This document shows positions 7,964 to 17,193 of a stretch of 47,956 bases of DNA, one piece after another; positions within the stretch are counted from its first letter, which is position 1; every line of letters starts with the position of its first letter. Position numbers and translations under genes: made by a program. Source of the stretch: JARRLC01 sp050290865 (GTDB taxonomy: Bacteria > Pseudomonadota > Alphaproteobacteria > Rhizobiales > Rhodomicrobiaceae); contig JBNKIW010000025.1 in the NCBI GenBank assembly GCA_050290865.1, forward strand, positions 1 through 47,956. The letters are read 5' to 3'. Under the pieces are notes generated by a model. It saw only the letters and a list, made by a program, of their open reading frames with translations, was not told the DNA's origin and made no database searches.

Positions 7964-10900
7964 CTAAAGGCTTTCCGCGCGCAGCGCTTTCAGGATCACT
8001 GGGTATTCGAAATTCCCGGCCAGCCCCTCCAAGGTGCGGCCAAGTTCGGCATCGAATTCAGTAGCCTTCCTGATGGCTGCTGCGATTTTCTCGCTATCCA
8101 GGCTCTCAAGCGCGGCCTTGAGTTCTTCACGCAGGGCTGCTGGCAGGCTGGCCAGCATCGCCGGTGTCAGCGCTTTGGCCGTGTCAGCAACCGTGCCGGG
8201 CGCGGCGAGCCGGTAAAGGTATTTCACTCCGAGTTGCCGGGCCAGACAGTGGTAAATCTCATCGAACCGGTACGGCTTGCGCACGAAATCGTCCATGCCG
8301 GCTTCGAACAGTTCGTGTTGCAGCTCCTTGAAAACCGACGCTGTCACCGCAACAATCTTCACCTCCCGGCCGCCAGGAAGCTCGCGAATGCGCCGCGTGG
8401 CTTCGATGCCGTCCATCACCGGCATGTGCCGATCCATCCAGATGAGATGTGGACGCCACTCCTCAAAGATTTTGACGGCCCGTTCGCCGTTCTCCGCCAC
8501 CTTGGGGTCGACTCCGATGGTGTTCATCAATTTGACCAGCAGCATCTGGCTTTCCGGGTGGTCTTCGGCGATGAGGATGCGGTAAGAGGGCGTTCCTGGC
8601 GCAAGGCCGCACACCTCCCTGGCTTCCGCCTCAAACGGCGGGGCGCCAATCTCCGCTTCCCCCGGCAATTCCACCGGCAGTTCGACCCGGAAAACGGACC
8701 CCTTACCCAACGTGCTTTCCACGCCAATGCTGCCGCCCATCAGTTCCACGAACTGGCGCGAGATGGCCAATCCCAGCCCGGTGCCCCTTTGTGCGCCGGA
8801 TTCGGCCAGTTGCATGAAGGGCTTGAACAAGCGTTTCTGGTCTTCAGGTGCGATGCCAGGGCCGGTATCCTCGACCTCCATCAGCAAGTGACCCGGGGCA
8901 TTCGGCTGCACCCGCAGGCGGATGGTTACGCCGCCATGCTCCGTGAATTTTACCGCATTACCGGTGAGGTTGACCAGCACTTGGCGCAGGCGTGCCTCAT
9001 CCCCCTTGATGAAGCGCGGAAATTCGGACGACTGGTCGAGCAGCAGTTGCAAGCCTTTCTCTTGGGCACGCAGCCGCATCATGTCCGCGACGTCGCGCAC
9101 CATGGCGCCGAGATCGAACGGGGCGATCACCAGTTGCGTGCGTCCAGCTTCTATCTTGGCGATGTCCAGCACGTCGTCGATCAGGGTCAGTAAATGCTCG
9201 CCGCTGCGGTTGATGACGTCGAGATTTTCACGCTGGCTGCCTGTCAGCTGGGGATCGCGGCGCATCAGGCTCGAAAAGCCGAGAATGGCGTTCATTGGCG
9301 TACGCAGCTCGTGGCTCATATTGGCCAGAAACACGCTCTTGGCCTTGTTGGCGGCTTCCGCCGCGTCACGCGCCAGAAGCAGCTGCGCGGTGCGTTCGGC
9401 GACGCGCTGCTCCAAATCCTGATTGAGCTTGCGAATTTCTTCTTCCGCGCGCTTGCGTTCGGTGATGTCGCGACCGATAGCGAGTACACTGGTCACTTCC
9501 CCATTCTCGTCGCGCTCCACGATCAAGCGCATGTGATAAACAATCGGTTCTTTGCCCGGAACGGGCACAGTTAATTCAATTTCTCCGTTTTGGCCGCTGG
9601 CGAGAGCGGTGTCCACGGCTTGTGCGTAGGTTTCGCAACTCCATTCGGAATGGAATTCGCCGATGCGTGTGCCGAGCATTCGCGCGGCGTCAACGCCGAG
9701 GGTTTCCTCGAACACCTGGTTGACGTAAACAGCCCGTCCTTCCAGATCGTAACGGACGATACAGTCCGGCAGATTAGCCACCAGCGTACTGAATTCATGT
9801 TCTCGTGCCCGTAGCAAACGGTCGCTCCGCTCACGCTCAAGTTCGGCTGCAGCGCGTGTTGCAACCACTTGCAGCAGTTGGGTAACCGGAGCATCTTCAG
9901 CAATCGGCTTATTGCCCATGACTGCGATCAGACCCATCGCCCGGCCTGTCGAATCCCAAAGCGGAATGCCGATATAACTTTCCACGCCCATTGCGGGCAG
10001 CAGTTTATCTTCGGGAAACAGTTGCTGAACACCCTGCGGATAAATGCAGAGCTGCCGCCCCATAACGTTTTCGCATGGTGTACCCTTAATGGGATAGCGG
10101 ATGTTGGGTTCGATCGCGCCTTTGGCATACAGTGCCACTGTCTCCGCCACATCCGAATTCTCAACTAACCTGTCGATGATAACGTAATCCATCTCGAGTT
10201 TTTCGCCGAGAAACTGCGCCAGCGCATCGAAAAAGCTTTCCGCGGCGGTCTTCCAGCCCCGTTGAGCGACAAATACCAAGGCATCTTCTAGGCGCTTGCG
10301 TTCGGTGACATCCGTTCTGACGCCCAATATCCGCGTTACCCTCCCCTCCTGATCGTGCTTGATGGCGAATCCCTTGACATGCCCCCAACGATAGGTGCCG
10401 TCAGCGTGGCGTATTCTTGCCTCATATTCATATTTCCGGGAAAAACGAGCTGATGCCCCCCTGTCCAGCACCGCTTGTATCTTTTCTTCGACAAGAGCCC
10501 GGTCGTCCGGATGTATCCGCTCCATCCATTCAGTCCGATCTTCCGTGCCGTACTTCGGCTCGTAGCCAAGCATGGTGTAATACACGGGCGAGGCAAGCCA
10601 GCGATCTTGCTCTACATTCCAGTCGAAGATGCCGATCTGCGTCGCCTCAAGCGTTAGCCGCAACCGCTCTTCGCTGTCCTGCAACGCCTCGTAAACAACT
10701 GCATTCTCAAGTGAGGTCGCTGCCTGGGCAGCAACCGCTTTGAGGACAGCCAAACGATCGGGCGTGAAAACATGGGGAACGAGATCGTTTTCCAGATAGA
10801 GCACCCCTATCAGTCTGGTTTTCTCGGTGATGGGGAAACACAATACGGACTTGGGGCGCTGGCGCGTAAAGTACTCGTCGGCTGAATAGGGGTTCGCGCT

Positions 10901-11227
10901 GGTGGCGTCATGAAGGAGCACATGGTCCCAGCTGCGGCGCACGTGATCGATGATGGAGCTAGGCAGCATGGCCTGCGGGACTCCTGGATCCCTGTGGATA
11001 TGCGTGACGACGTCCTGGTTGTCGACGCGGGCATCGGCAGCCAGCACCAGTTCGTCGTGCCGGACTAGGAGCAGATAGCCTTTCTGGGCGCCTGCGTTTT
11101 CCAGCACGATCCGCATCAGGGTCGTCAGCAGGTTGTCGAGGAGGATATCGCCGGAGATGGCCCGATACGGTTCACACTCGCCAGTCTCGCGGACCGGATC
11201 GGTCACGGTGTCGTCGTGATTCGTCAT
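7964..11227 (-). CDS. Hybrid sensor histidine kinase (GAF / PAS / GAF / PAS / HisKA-HATPase / REC)
   Basis: A 1087-aa cytoplasmic hybrid kinase. Order: N-terminal GAF opening with the linker ISGDILLDNLLTTLMRIV and NAGAQKGYLLL, a PAS with PAC segment (EATQIGIFDWN), a second GAF (about 400-540), another PAS (LVANLPDCIVRYD), coiled coil, HisKA with His639 in NMSHELRTPMN, HATPase (LTGNAVKFT, GTGLGLAISR), REC with Asp932 in LIWMD, and a helical tail. I chose ATG 11227: the open frame upstream to 11806 is an out-of-frame shadow of the kinase stump next door. No strong Shine-Dalgarno is visible; the ATG lies 2 bases after the readthrough stop of that stump. It is paralogous to the kinase at 363-4664, nearly identical around HisKA and REC, but differs in sensor domains. 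The linker at its start normally follows a PknB-ATPase module, so it looks like the retained rear half of a larger protein. Confidence 0.92.
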   Translation of the reverse strand: MTNHDDTVTDPVRETGECEPYRAISGDILLDNLLTTLMRIVLENAGAQKGYLLLVRHDELVLAADARVDNQDVVTHIHRDPGVPQAMLPSSIIDHVRRSWDHVLLHDATSANPYSADEYFTRQRPKSVLCFPITEKTRLIGVLYLENDLVPHVFTPDRLAVLKAVAAQAATSLENAVVYEALQDSEERLRLTLEATQIGIFDWNVEQDRWLASPVYYTMLGYEPKYGTEDRTEWMERIHPDDRALVEEKIQAVLDRGASARFSRKYEYEARIRHADGTYRWGHVKGFAIKHDQEGRVTRILGVRTDVTERKRLEDALVFVAQRGWKTAAESFFDALAQFLGEKLEMDYVIIDRLVENSDVAETVALYAKGAIEPNIRYPIKGTPCENVMGRQLCIYPQGVQQLFPEDKLLPAMGVESYIGIPLWDSTGRAMGLIAVMGNKPIAEDAPVTQLLQVVATRAAAELERERSDRLLRAREHEFSTLVANLPDCIVRYDLEGRAVYVNQVFEETLGVDAARMLGTRIGEFHSEWSCETYAQAVDTALASGQNGEIELTVPVPGKEPIVYHMRLIVERDENGEVTSVLAIGRDITERKRAEEEIRKLNQDLEQRVAERTAQLLLARDAAEAANKAKSVFLANMSHELRTPMNAILGFSSLMRRDPQLTGSQRENLDVINRSGEHLLTLIDDVLDIAKIEAGRTQLVIAPFDLGAMVRDVADMMRLRAQEKGLQLLLDQSSEFPRFIKGDEARLRQVLVNLTGNAVKFTEHGGVTIRLRVQPNAPGHLLMEVEDTGPGIAPEDQKRLFKPFMQLAESGAQRGTGLGLAISRQFVELMGGSIGVESTLGKGSVFRVELPVELPGEAEIGAPPFEAEAREVCGLAPGTPSYRILIAEDHPESQMLLVKLMNTIGVDPKVAENGERAVKIFEEWRPHLIWMDRHMPVMDGIEATRRIRELPGGREVKIVAVTASVFKELQHELFEAGMDDFVRKPYRFDEIYHCLARQLGVKYLYRLAAPGTVADTAKALTPAMLASLPAALREELKAALESLDSEKIAAAIRKATEFDAELGRTLEGLAGNFEYPVILKALRAESL

Positions 11228-11286
11228 CGTCAACACAGACTCTGATGGCCGTTGCTGCAAGCCATGCCGAAGCCGGTGAGCTTGGC

Positions 11287-11733
11287 CTAGCCTGCGGCAG
11301 TAGCAAAAATGTTGGCCGGTTTGACGTCCTTGTGCACCAGCCTCGTGCCGTGCACCGCGGCCAATGCCGCCGCGATCCCGGTGGCAATGCGAAGGAAGGT
11401 CTCGATTTCCAGCAGCGCTTCCATGAATTCCGTGAGGGGCGGAGAGCGGCAATCCTCCAGTATCAACCTCATCCGCCCCGTGCTTCGCTCGATTTCGAGC
11501 GGCGTTACGGCGAATTCCGGGCTCAAATCGCGCGCAATTTGGAGTTCGTGTTCGAGTTGACCAAGGATTCCTGCCGACGGTCGCCCAGAAGCCGGAACCT
11601 TGATCAGCACACACCGACCGCTGGGTGAGAACGCGCGATAGAGGAGGAAGTCCTCCGTCTCGCTGACAAGAGCCAAGTCCGCGTAACCGAAGGCTGCAAG
11701 TTCTTGTGGCGCAGTTTGTAAAATACGCTGCAT
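11287..11733 (-). pseudogene. Ser/Thr protein kinase domain stump ending at a premature TAG
   Basis: From ATG 11733 the frame encodes 148 residues of a PknB-like kinase: N-lobe (DFLLYRAFSPSGRCVLIKV), helix C region, and the catalytic loop HKDVKPANIF with Asp136. It stops at TAG 11287-11289. The same frame continues past the stop with AKLTGFGMA, the expected next segment of this class, where Gln is usual before AKLTGFG, so CAG to TAG is the likely lesion. The frame then ends at TGA 11230-11232, overlapping the histidine kinase region. The C-lobe and the AAA ATPase/helical region that should connect kinase and GAF are absent. I read this as the broken front of the giant kinase whose rear is 7964-11227. 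The expected-Gln statement comes from memory of the family. Confidence 0.75.
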
Positions 11734-12374
11734 TTGCCCGTTCCGAACCCCGGCGCTTGGAAACCGTGGTGTTGTAGTGAGCGCAGGCGCCAGGCGTCCC
11801 CCCCACATCCTACAACCCACCGTTTTCGCGAATTGTCTCAACTATTCATTGCGTTTTGTTTGAGGGGGCGCTGGAAATTCGGAGAGCATTATCCGGGCTA
11901 GAACGCGCGACCTCTGCCGCACGCGCGCGCGTGGTCGGCGGCATTGTCGATATGCTGGATCTTGAACGACTCGACGATATCGTGGACGGCCATGTTCGCC
12001 GGAGGCGCAGGCGGTTTATCAGCGGTACAAGGGGCGGCACCTGGCGGAGGGCGGTAAGCTATGAGAGCAGATCATCCTCGACGATTTCGCCGACTTCGAG
12101 AAGCGCGGCCTGAAGCACCTGCAGATGCTGGAGGTGCGGGCGCTGCTCAGGGGCGGTAGGGCGAGGTGACGTTCCGCGCAATCTGCGCGGAGGGAGTTCA
12201 TGGGTGGCGAAGCGGATCCGGGCGGGTTTGAGGGGGACGAGGAAGTCACGCGTGCGCTGGGTTACCACCCTGGCGAGAGACTGCTCATTGACGATCAACC
12301 GCCGCAAGATCGGACAACCGCCAACTGCTGCTTTTGGAGCGTCGCGTTCATTCAGTTTGGACGTGACCGCGGAA
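11734..12374. other. Gene-poor stretch with probable degraded coding sequence
   Basis: No intact gene. On the plus strand, 11855-12000 reads FEGALEIRRALSGLE and VVGGIVDMLDLERLDDIVDG. In another frame 12005-12165 reads YQRYKGRHLAEGGKL, a TGA, then ILDDFADFEKRGLKHLQML. Both look like real protein broken by a frameshift and a stop, but I do not recognise the family. The remainder up to the helicase stop shows nothing clear. Confidence 0.35.
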
Positions 12375-14843
12375 CTACCTCGAAGTGATATCATAACCGA
12401 GACTTCGGTAGCCTGACTGCCGCTTCAGTGCCATGCGGGCGAGCATTCCAACGCCAGAGTCGACATAGTCGTAGACGATGACCTCGCGCTTGGCGTGATG
12501 CTCGCGATGCAAGCGGCCGACGTACTGAGCGAGTGTTCCCTTCCAAGAGATCGGCATGGTCAAGAACAGCGTGTCGAGGGAGGCGTCGTCGAAACCTTCA
12601 CCGAGATAGCGTCCGGTCGCGAGAACGAGGCGTTCTTCAGAATCCGGGCGTTTCAAACCTTCTTCCGCCGAGCGCTGCTCAGTTGCGCTCATACCGCCGT
12701 GTAGGACGACAAGGTTTCGCGTAAACTTCTCGAGCCGCGCTCGGAAATATTCGAGGTGATCACGCCGTTCGGTTAAGATGACCGGTCGGCGCCCTGCCTC
12801 CAAGCTGAGCATCACGTCGTCGAAGATAAGATCATTGCGTTTTTCGTCCTGCGCCAGCGCTGCATAAATCGTCGTCATCTGCGTCTGCCCCTGCGCTTCC
12901 TGGTCCGGTCTAAGTTGAAACCCGGTCTCCCTGAGGCGCGCCGTGTGGCTGAACGACTGGGTGGCAGCCTGCGTCTTTGCGTCGACCCGGTAGCGCACCG
13001 GTCCGCATTGCATAAAGATGATCGGGTGATGGCCGTCCTTGCGGGCGACCGTGGCTGACAACCCCAGGACGTACCGCGCCTTGGTGCGTCGCGCGACCAA
13101 TTCGAAACTAACGGCGGAAAGATGATGGCACTCGTCGACGATCAGGTGGCCGTAGTCCGCAACCGGGTCACTTACCTCGCCGTGGCGTACAAGGCTTTGG
13201 ATGAGCGCGATGTCGATCCGGCCGGACGGCTTGCGCTTGCCTCCGCCAATCGTGCCGATGTCCCCGTCCGTCACAGACAGAAACGACTGTAGACGCGCGC
13301 GCCACTGATCGACGAGTTGGCGGCGATGAACGAGAACGAGCGTGTTGACACCACGCACCGCGATCATCCTCGCACCAACCACAGTCTTGCCGAACGCCGT
13401 TGTGGCGGCCAGCACACCATAATCATGAGGCTCGATCGCGGCGACAGCGGTTGCTTGCACGTCATGCAGAGTTCCTTGGAACTGAACATCGAGCGCCTGA
13501 CCGGACTGGCGTTCGTCTTTGAGCTGCGCGGTCGCTCCGTTCAACCTGAGCAGCTCGATTGCTTCATCGAGGCAACCACGAGGCAAGCCAACGTGGCGCG
13601 GGTGAAGCTCGGCACAAGAGATGATGCGCGGTTTGCCAAATGTTGGAAGACGTATGGCTTGGGCACGGTAGAATTCCGGGTTCTGGAAAGCCGCAATCCG
13701 CACCAGCTGAGCGACTATTGACGAAGGCAAGCCGGTTCGGTCGACATAGACTTGGTCGCCGAGCAAGACGTCAACTTGTTCGGGCATTGGCTCCTTGGAG
13801 GGCTGTGTTTGCCGTCGCCGCGACGGCATCATCTTCCACGGCTCGTCCGCATTCTCGTCATCGACTGGCAACCTGACACCGGTGGCGCCACCCGGCATCT
13901 CTGCCTCGGCTTTCGCGATCACGGCCGTGACCTCATTGGAAGACATCCGGCGCTGGCTCGAGAGAAACGCCCACTGGTCTTCGTGGGGCCGCAGATTATC
14001 GTCGACGAAGACGCTGTTCCCGTTCTCCCGTGCACGGCGCTGCAAGGGCAGCGCGATCAGGTTACCAAAGCCGCCGCCCGGCATTATGTCCTGGCTCGGA
14101 AACAACCGATCGTAGGACTTGAAGCCGATCTCCGGGCGCCGGTTCATTGCGCGCGTCAACAACAGCGTTCCAAGAACACGTGCGTCCGCTGCCGCGACGG
14201 GCTCGGAGAAGAACAGCCAGACGTGGCCTCCGTTACCGGAACGCGACCGCTCAAGCGCGACGGGCACATCGCAATCGCGGCAGCTTGCGATGAACGCCAA
14301 AGCGTCGGTCGACCAGTTTTCATCATCGAAGTCGACGGCCAGGAAACTGCACGTGTCGTCGAAGAACAGCGGATAGACCCCGACGACGAAATCTTTGCCT
14401 CGACCGTTGGGCCGAACGCGGTCCTCACCACGGAGATGGCATTCGATGACCTCAGCTGTCACCGGAATGAACGCCTTGTTTGGGCAGTCGCCGCACTTGA
14501 CCTGCGGCTTGCCGCACACGCCGCGCACCCATTCGTTGGCGCACGCTGGAGCATATCCAGAGCGTCCGGTCTTCGGGTTATCCCATCGCACCGGGAATAC
14601 GTCCGTGCGTCCACTGAATAGGCGGCAGAAGAGTGCGACCTTCTCCCTGGAAGGTGATCCATTTGTGACCGAAGGCTTGGGACCGGCGACGGGAGGTGGG
14701 CACTCCTGTGATTGGAGTTCAGTCGCAACTTTTCTATGTTTCAGCTCGGCTATTCGAACTTCGAGCCGCGCGCGCTCCTGATCCAGCTCCGCAAGTTGCT
14801 GGCGAAGGATTTCGATCTCCTCGTCTGGCCCAGCACCATTCAT
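12375..14843 (-). CDS. TOTE-type conflict protein: archaeo-eukaryotic primase plus SF2 helicase
   Basis: An 822-aa protein joining a primase-like and a helicase module. Residues about 5-40 form a coiled coil. A zinc-cluster-like segment (CGKPQVKCGDCPN) precedes an archaeo-eukaryotic-primase-like domain with the acidic pair Asp171-x-Asp173 (LAVDFDD) and the SGNGGH motif with His207. The second half is an SF2 helicase: Walker A TTAFGKTVVGA (Lys486), DECHHL box (Asp570-Glu571), motif III LSAT, and a C-terminal RecA-like domain with YVGRLHREHH as motif VI. This pairing is described for TOTE conflict systems, thought to act against invading DNA. ATG 14843 has AAGG 8 bases upstream. The gene is divergent from an ATPase gene 93 bp away. 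Length is near that of related proteins and the frame is intact. Activity is inferred from motifs. Confidence 0.9.
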   Translation of the reverse strand: MNGAGPDEEIEILRQQLAELDQERARLEVRIAELKHRKVATELQSQECPPPVAGPKPSVTNGSPSREKVALFCRLFSGRTDVFPVRWDNPKTGRSGYAPACANEWVRGVCGKPQVKCGDCPNKAFIPVTAEVIECHLRGEDRVRPNGRGKDFVVGVYPLFFDDTCSFLAVDFDDENWSTDALAFIASCRDCDVPVALERSRSGNGGHVWLFFSEPVAAADARVLGTLLLTRAMNRRPEIGFKSYDRLFPSQDIMPGGGFGNLIALPLQRRARENGNSVFVDDNLRPHEDQWAFLSSQRRMSSNEVTAVIAKAEAEMPGGATGVRLPVDDENADEPWKMMPSRRRQTQPSKEPMPEQVDVLLGDQVYVDRTGLPSSIVAQLVRIAAFQNPEFYRAQAIRLPTFGKPRIISCAELHPRHVGLPRGCLDEAIELLRLNGATAQLKDERQSGQALDVQFQGTLHDVQATAVAAIEPHDYGVLAATTAFGKTVVGARMIAVRGVNTLVLVHRRQLVDQWRARLQSFLSVTDGDIGTIGGGKRKPSGRIDIALIQSLVRHGEVSDPVADYGHLIVDECHHLSAVSFELVARRTKARYVLGLSATVARKDGHHPIIFMQCGPVRYRVDAKTQAATQSFSHTARLRETGFQLRPDQEAQGQTQMTTIYAALAQDEKRNDLIFDDVMLSLEAGRRPVILTERRDHLEYFRARLEKFTRNLVVLHGGMSATEQRSAEEGLKRPDSEERLVLATGRYLGEGFDDASLDTLFLTMPISWKGTLAQYVGRLHREHHAKREVIVYDYVDSGVGMLARMALKRQSGYRSLGYDITSR

Positions 14844-14901
14844 TGCGAAGCCTTGCCCGATAGTGTTGTGGCTGCGAGTTCGACAATCACCATAATCATG
14901 C

Positions 14902-14929
14902 TTGCAATTTTAATGGCTCGCGTTAAATA
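14902..14929 (+). promoter_or_regulatory. Possible sigma-70-like promoter for the AAA_14 ATPase
   Basis: TTGCAA at 14902-14907 and TAAATA at 14924-14929 are 16 bases apart, in an AT-rich patch within the 93-bp divergent spacer. The ATG at 14937 follows so closely that the mRNA would be nearly leaderless. This is pattern only. Confidence 0.3.
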
Positions 14930-14936
14930 TACAAGG

Positions 14937-16103
14937 ATGTTGAAGCGACGCCTCCAAACTCGAATCCGTGCCGACCTTGAAGCTGAGGCCGCCGTCGCCT
15001 TGCTCGGTCCGCGACAGGTTGGAAAGACAACGCTGGCGCTGGAAATAGCAGATGCTGTCCCGTCGATCTATCTCGACCTTGAGGACCCGGCCGACCGCGA
15101 CAAGCTGGCCGATCCGGCGCTCTACCTCCAGGCCCACGAGGATAAGCTTGTGGTCCTCGACGAGATCCAGAATGCACCCGGCCTCTTCGGCGTCCTTCGC
15201 GGCTTGATCGACAAAGGCCGCCGCAAGGGCCACAAGACCGGCCGGTTTCTCCTCCTCGGTTCGGCGTCGATCGATCTCCTGCGTCAGTCATCTGAGAGCC
15301 TTGCCGGCCGGATTGCATATCGAGAACTCAGTCCTCTTGATGTTACAGAAACCGGCCGCGAGAAGCTGGATGTGCTGTGGCTTCGCGGCGGATTTCCCCA
15401 AAGCTTCCTGGCGCGCGGCGATGCCAGGAGCCTCGAATGGCGACGAGATTTCCTCCGTACTTACCTGACGCGCGACATCCCGTTACTTGAGCCGCGCATC
15501 CCCGCTGAGACATTGCGCCGGCTGTGGACGATGCTGGCGCATTCGCAGGGCACACTGCTCAACGCGTCGCGGCTCGCTACGGGGCTCAGCATCAGTTCGC
15601 CAACTGTCGCCCGCTACATCGATTTATTGGTCGATCTGCTACTCGTGCGGCGCCTCCAACCATTCCATAGGAATCTTGGCAAGCGGCTCGTAAAGTCGCC
15701 AAAGACGTACGTCCGGGACAGCGGCGTGTTGCACGCCTTGCTCGGGATACCGACGCTTGATGCTCTCCGCGATCATCCGATCGTCGGCCCAAGCTGGGAA
15801 GGCTTTGCCATCGAGACGCTGATCAATTGTGCCCCAGCGTGGACGGAACCATTCTACTACCGCACGTCGGCCGGTGCCGAGATTGATCTTCTGCTGGAGA
15901 TGCCGGGTGATCGGCTTTGGGCCATTGAAATCAAGCGCAGCCTGTCGCCCAAGGTGGAGCGCGGCTTCCACATCGCTTGCGACGATCTGAAGCCGGAGCG
16001 CCGACTCGTTGTCTACGCAGGGGTTGAGCGCGTGCCGCTGCCACACGACGTCGAAGCAATTGGACTCGCCGCGCTTGCCGAGCAACTCACTGCACACAAT
16101 TGA
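14937..16103 (+). CDS. ATP-binding protein, AAA_14 / DUF4143 family
   Basis: A 388-aa P-loop ATPase of the common bacterial AAA_14-DUF4143 family. Walker A is GPRQVGKTT with Lys30, Walker B is LVVLDEIQ with Asp75-Glu76, and LLLGSAS follows as sensor 1. The second half carries a winged-helix segment (LSISSPTVARYIDLL) and a DUF4143 region ending in a nuclease-like stretch, SAGAEIDLLLE followed by AIEIKRS (E...D...ExK arrangement). The frame is open upstream to 14712, but that part overlaps the divergent helicase gene and is its shadow. I chose the ATG before LKRRLQTRI because members start this way; Shine-Dalgarno support is weak. The cellular role of the family is poorly known. Divergence from the TOTE gene suggests, but does not prove, a link. 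Confidence 0.88.
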   Translation: MLKRRLQTRIRADLEAEAAVALLGPRQVGKTTLALEIADAVPSIYLDLEDPADRDKLADPALYLQAHEDKLVVLDEIQNAPGLFGVLRGLIDKGRRKGHKTGRFLLLGSASIDLLRQSSESLAGRIAYRELSPLDVTETGREKLDVLWLRGGFPQSFLARGDARSLEWRRDFLRTYLTRDIPLLEPRIPAETLRRLWTMLAHSQGTLLNASRLATGLSISSPTVARYIDLLVDLLLVRRLQPFHRNLGKRLVKSPKTYVRDSGVLHALLGIPTLDALRDHPIVGPSWEGFAIETLINCAPAWTEPFYYRTSAGAEIDLLLEMPGDRLWAIEIKRSLSPKVERGFHIACDDLKPERRLVVYAGVERVPLPHDVEAIGLAALAEQLTAHN

Positions 16104-16661
16104 TTGCGGATCGCGCCATCTGTCCATATGCCGATGGGAACCGCGCAATGCAAAGCAGCACCCGTATCCCCATGGGTCGACGGTACAAGCGACGATCGGG
16201 CTAGCGCGGCCGATCAGCGGCTGTTCTCATAGCCCGTGGCAGCAATACTATGTGATGTCGGCAGGCGCAGACCAGAGCTATCGTGCAGCGCGAGCTCATG
16301 AGGCGCTTGAATTCCGCCGCATAGCCGCCGAAACGTGTGCCATCTGGGTTAGGGATCGTTTCCCCTGATTGGAGCGTCGCGACCTATACCGTAGGTTGAG
16401 CGATTCCGCCATGTACACTGCGGAGACAGCAATGAACGGCGGGCACCGAACAGCCGTGACGCTAGCGCGCGTTGACGAACGGCTTTAGTGGCTTGGCAGC
16501 GGTAGCGTACCAGGAGCCCCGGCGACTGCTCATCAAAGATCAACGGCCGCGATTCTGGGACGCCATCGGTAGGGTTTTCCTCCATCGGCGCCTATCGTGG
16601 CAGAGGTCATCACGGGCGTCGCTGCACTGCTCGGGCGCCAGATCGAGCTCGGCTTCGCAGG
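16104..16661. other. Gene-poor stretch, nothing recognisable
   Basis: I find no convincing gene in these 558 bp. Two short frames (plus 16009-16368, minus 16349-16585) have no ribosome binding site and no recognisable sequence. The stretch separates the ATPase from the stop of an oppositely oriented exported protein. Confidence 0.4.
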
Positions 16662-17057
16662 TCATTTCACTGTCAGTCCGAGCTTGGCGGGCGGTACGGC
16701 TTCTGCGCGACTGCGCGTGTAGACGATTTCAAGCCGGCCGTTGGCGAATATGAGGGCTTTGATTTGTCCTAACTCAGGATCGTAGCTGTTATACGCCATT
16801 GGCTCCGCCTCGGCGTGGCCACACTCGTCGAACTCCGGCGCGCCCTCGTACAGCTCGTAACTGACAAGCTTCTCCTGGAAACCGGAGATGCGGCGTACCA
16901 GCGAATGGTTTTTTTCGCCCAACCTCACGCCTCTGTCGAGGATCTCGATTTGATCCGCCACCCAACAGTCGGGTGTGCAGCTGGCCGACGGCAAGGCCGC
17001 AATTAGGGTGATGACGGCTATGTACAAAGCCAGCCGGCCGGTATGGTGCGAGCGCAC
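16662..17057 (-). CDS. Small exported or lipoprotein-like hypothetical protein, 131 aa
   Basis: I do not recognise the family. I chose the GTG at 17057 because AGAAGGAG lies 9 bases upstream, and the resulting N terminus is a normal signal peptide: basic SHHTGR, hydrophobic LALYIAVITLIAAL, then PSASC, a weak lipobox. The longer frame from 17159 would bury this. The mature part has four early cysteines or acidic turns (CTPDCWVADQIEIL) and a YxxYDPELGQIKALIF segment near the end. It follows the exported gene at 17194-17997 on the same strand with a 136-bp gap. Function unknown. Confidence 0.65.
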   Translation of the reverse strand: MRSHHTGRLALYIAVITLIAALPSASCTPDCWVADQIEILDRGVRLGEKNHSLVRRISGFQEKLVSYELYEGAPEFDECGHAEAEPMAYNSYDPELGQIKALIFANGRLEIVYTRSRAEAVPPAKLGLTVK

Positions 17058-17193
17058 GCTGATGATCTCCTTCTCTTCGCGACGGCTTCGCCGGTTCGGA
17101 ACATACCCAGGCACTTGCCCGCAGTTGGAGCAGATTGCTTCCTGCGCGATGTCCGCCACAGGACCGCAGCAATGCTGAGCGCGGCGTCACCCA

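Noticed and set aside
11228..11806. N-terminal extension of the second histidine kinase
   Set aside because: The extra 193 residues are an Arg-rich, out-of-frame reading of the kinase stump; the GAF linker begins just after ATG 11227.
14712..14936. N-terminal extension of the AAA_14 ATPase
   Set aside because: It overlaps the divergent helicase N terminus and lacks family similarity.
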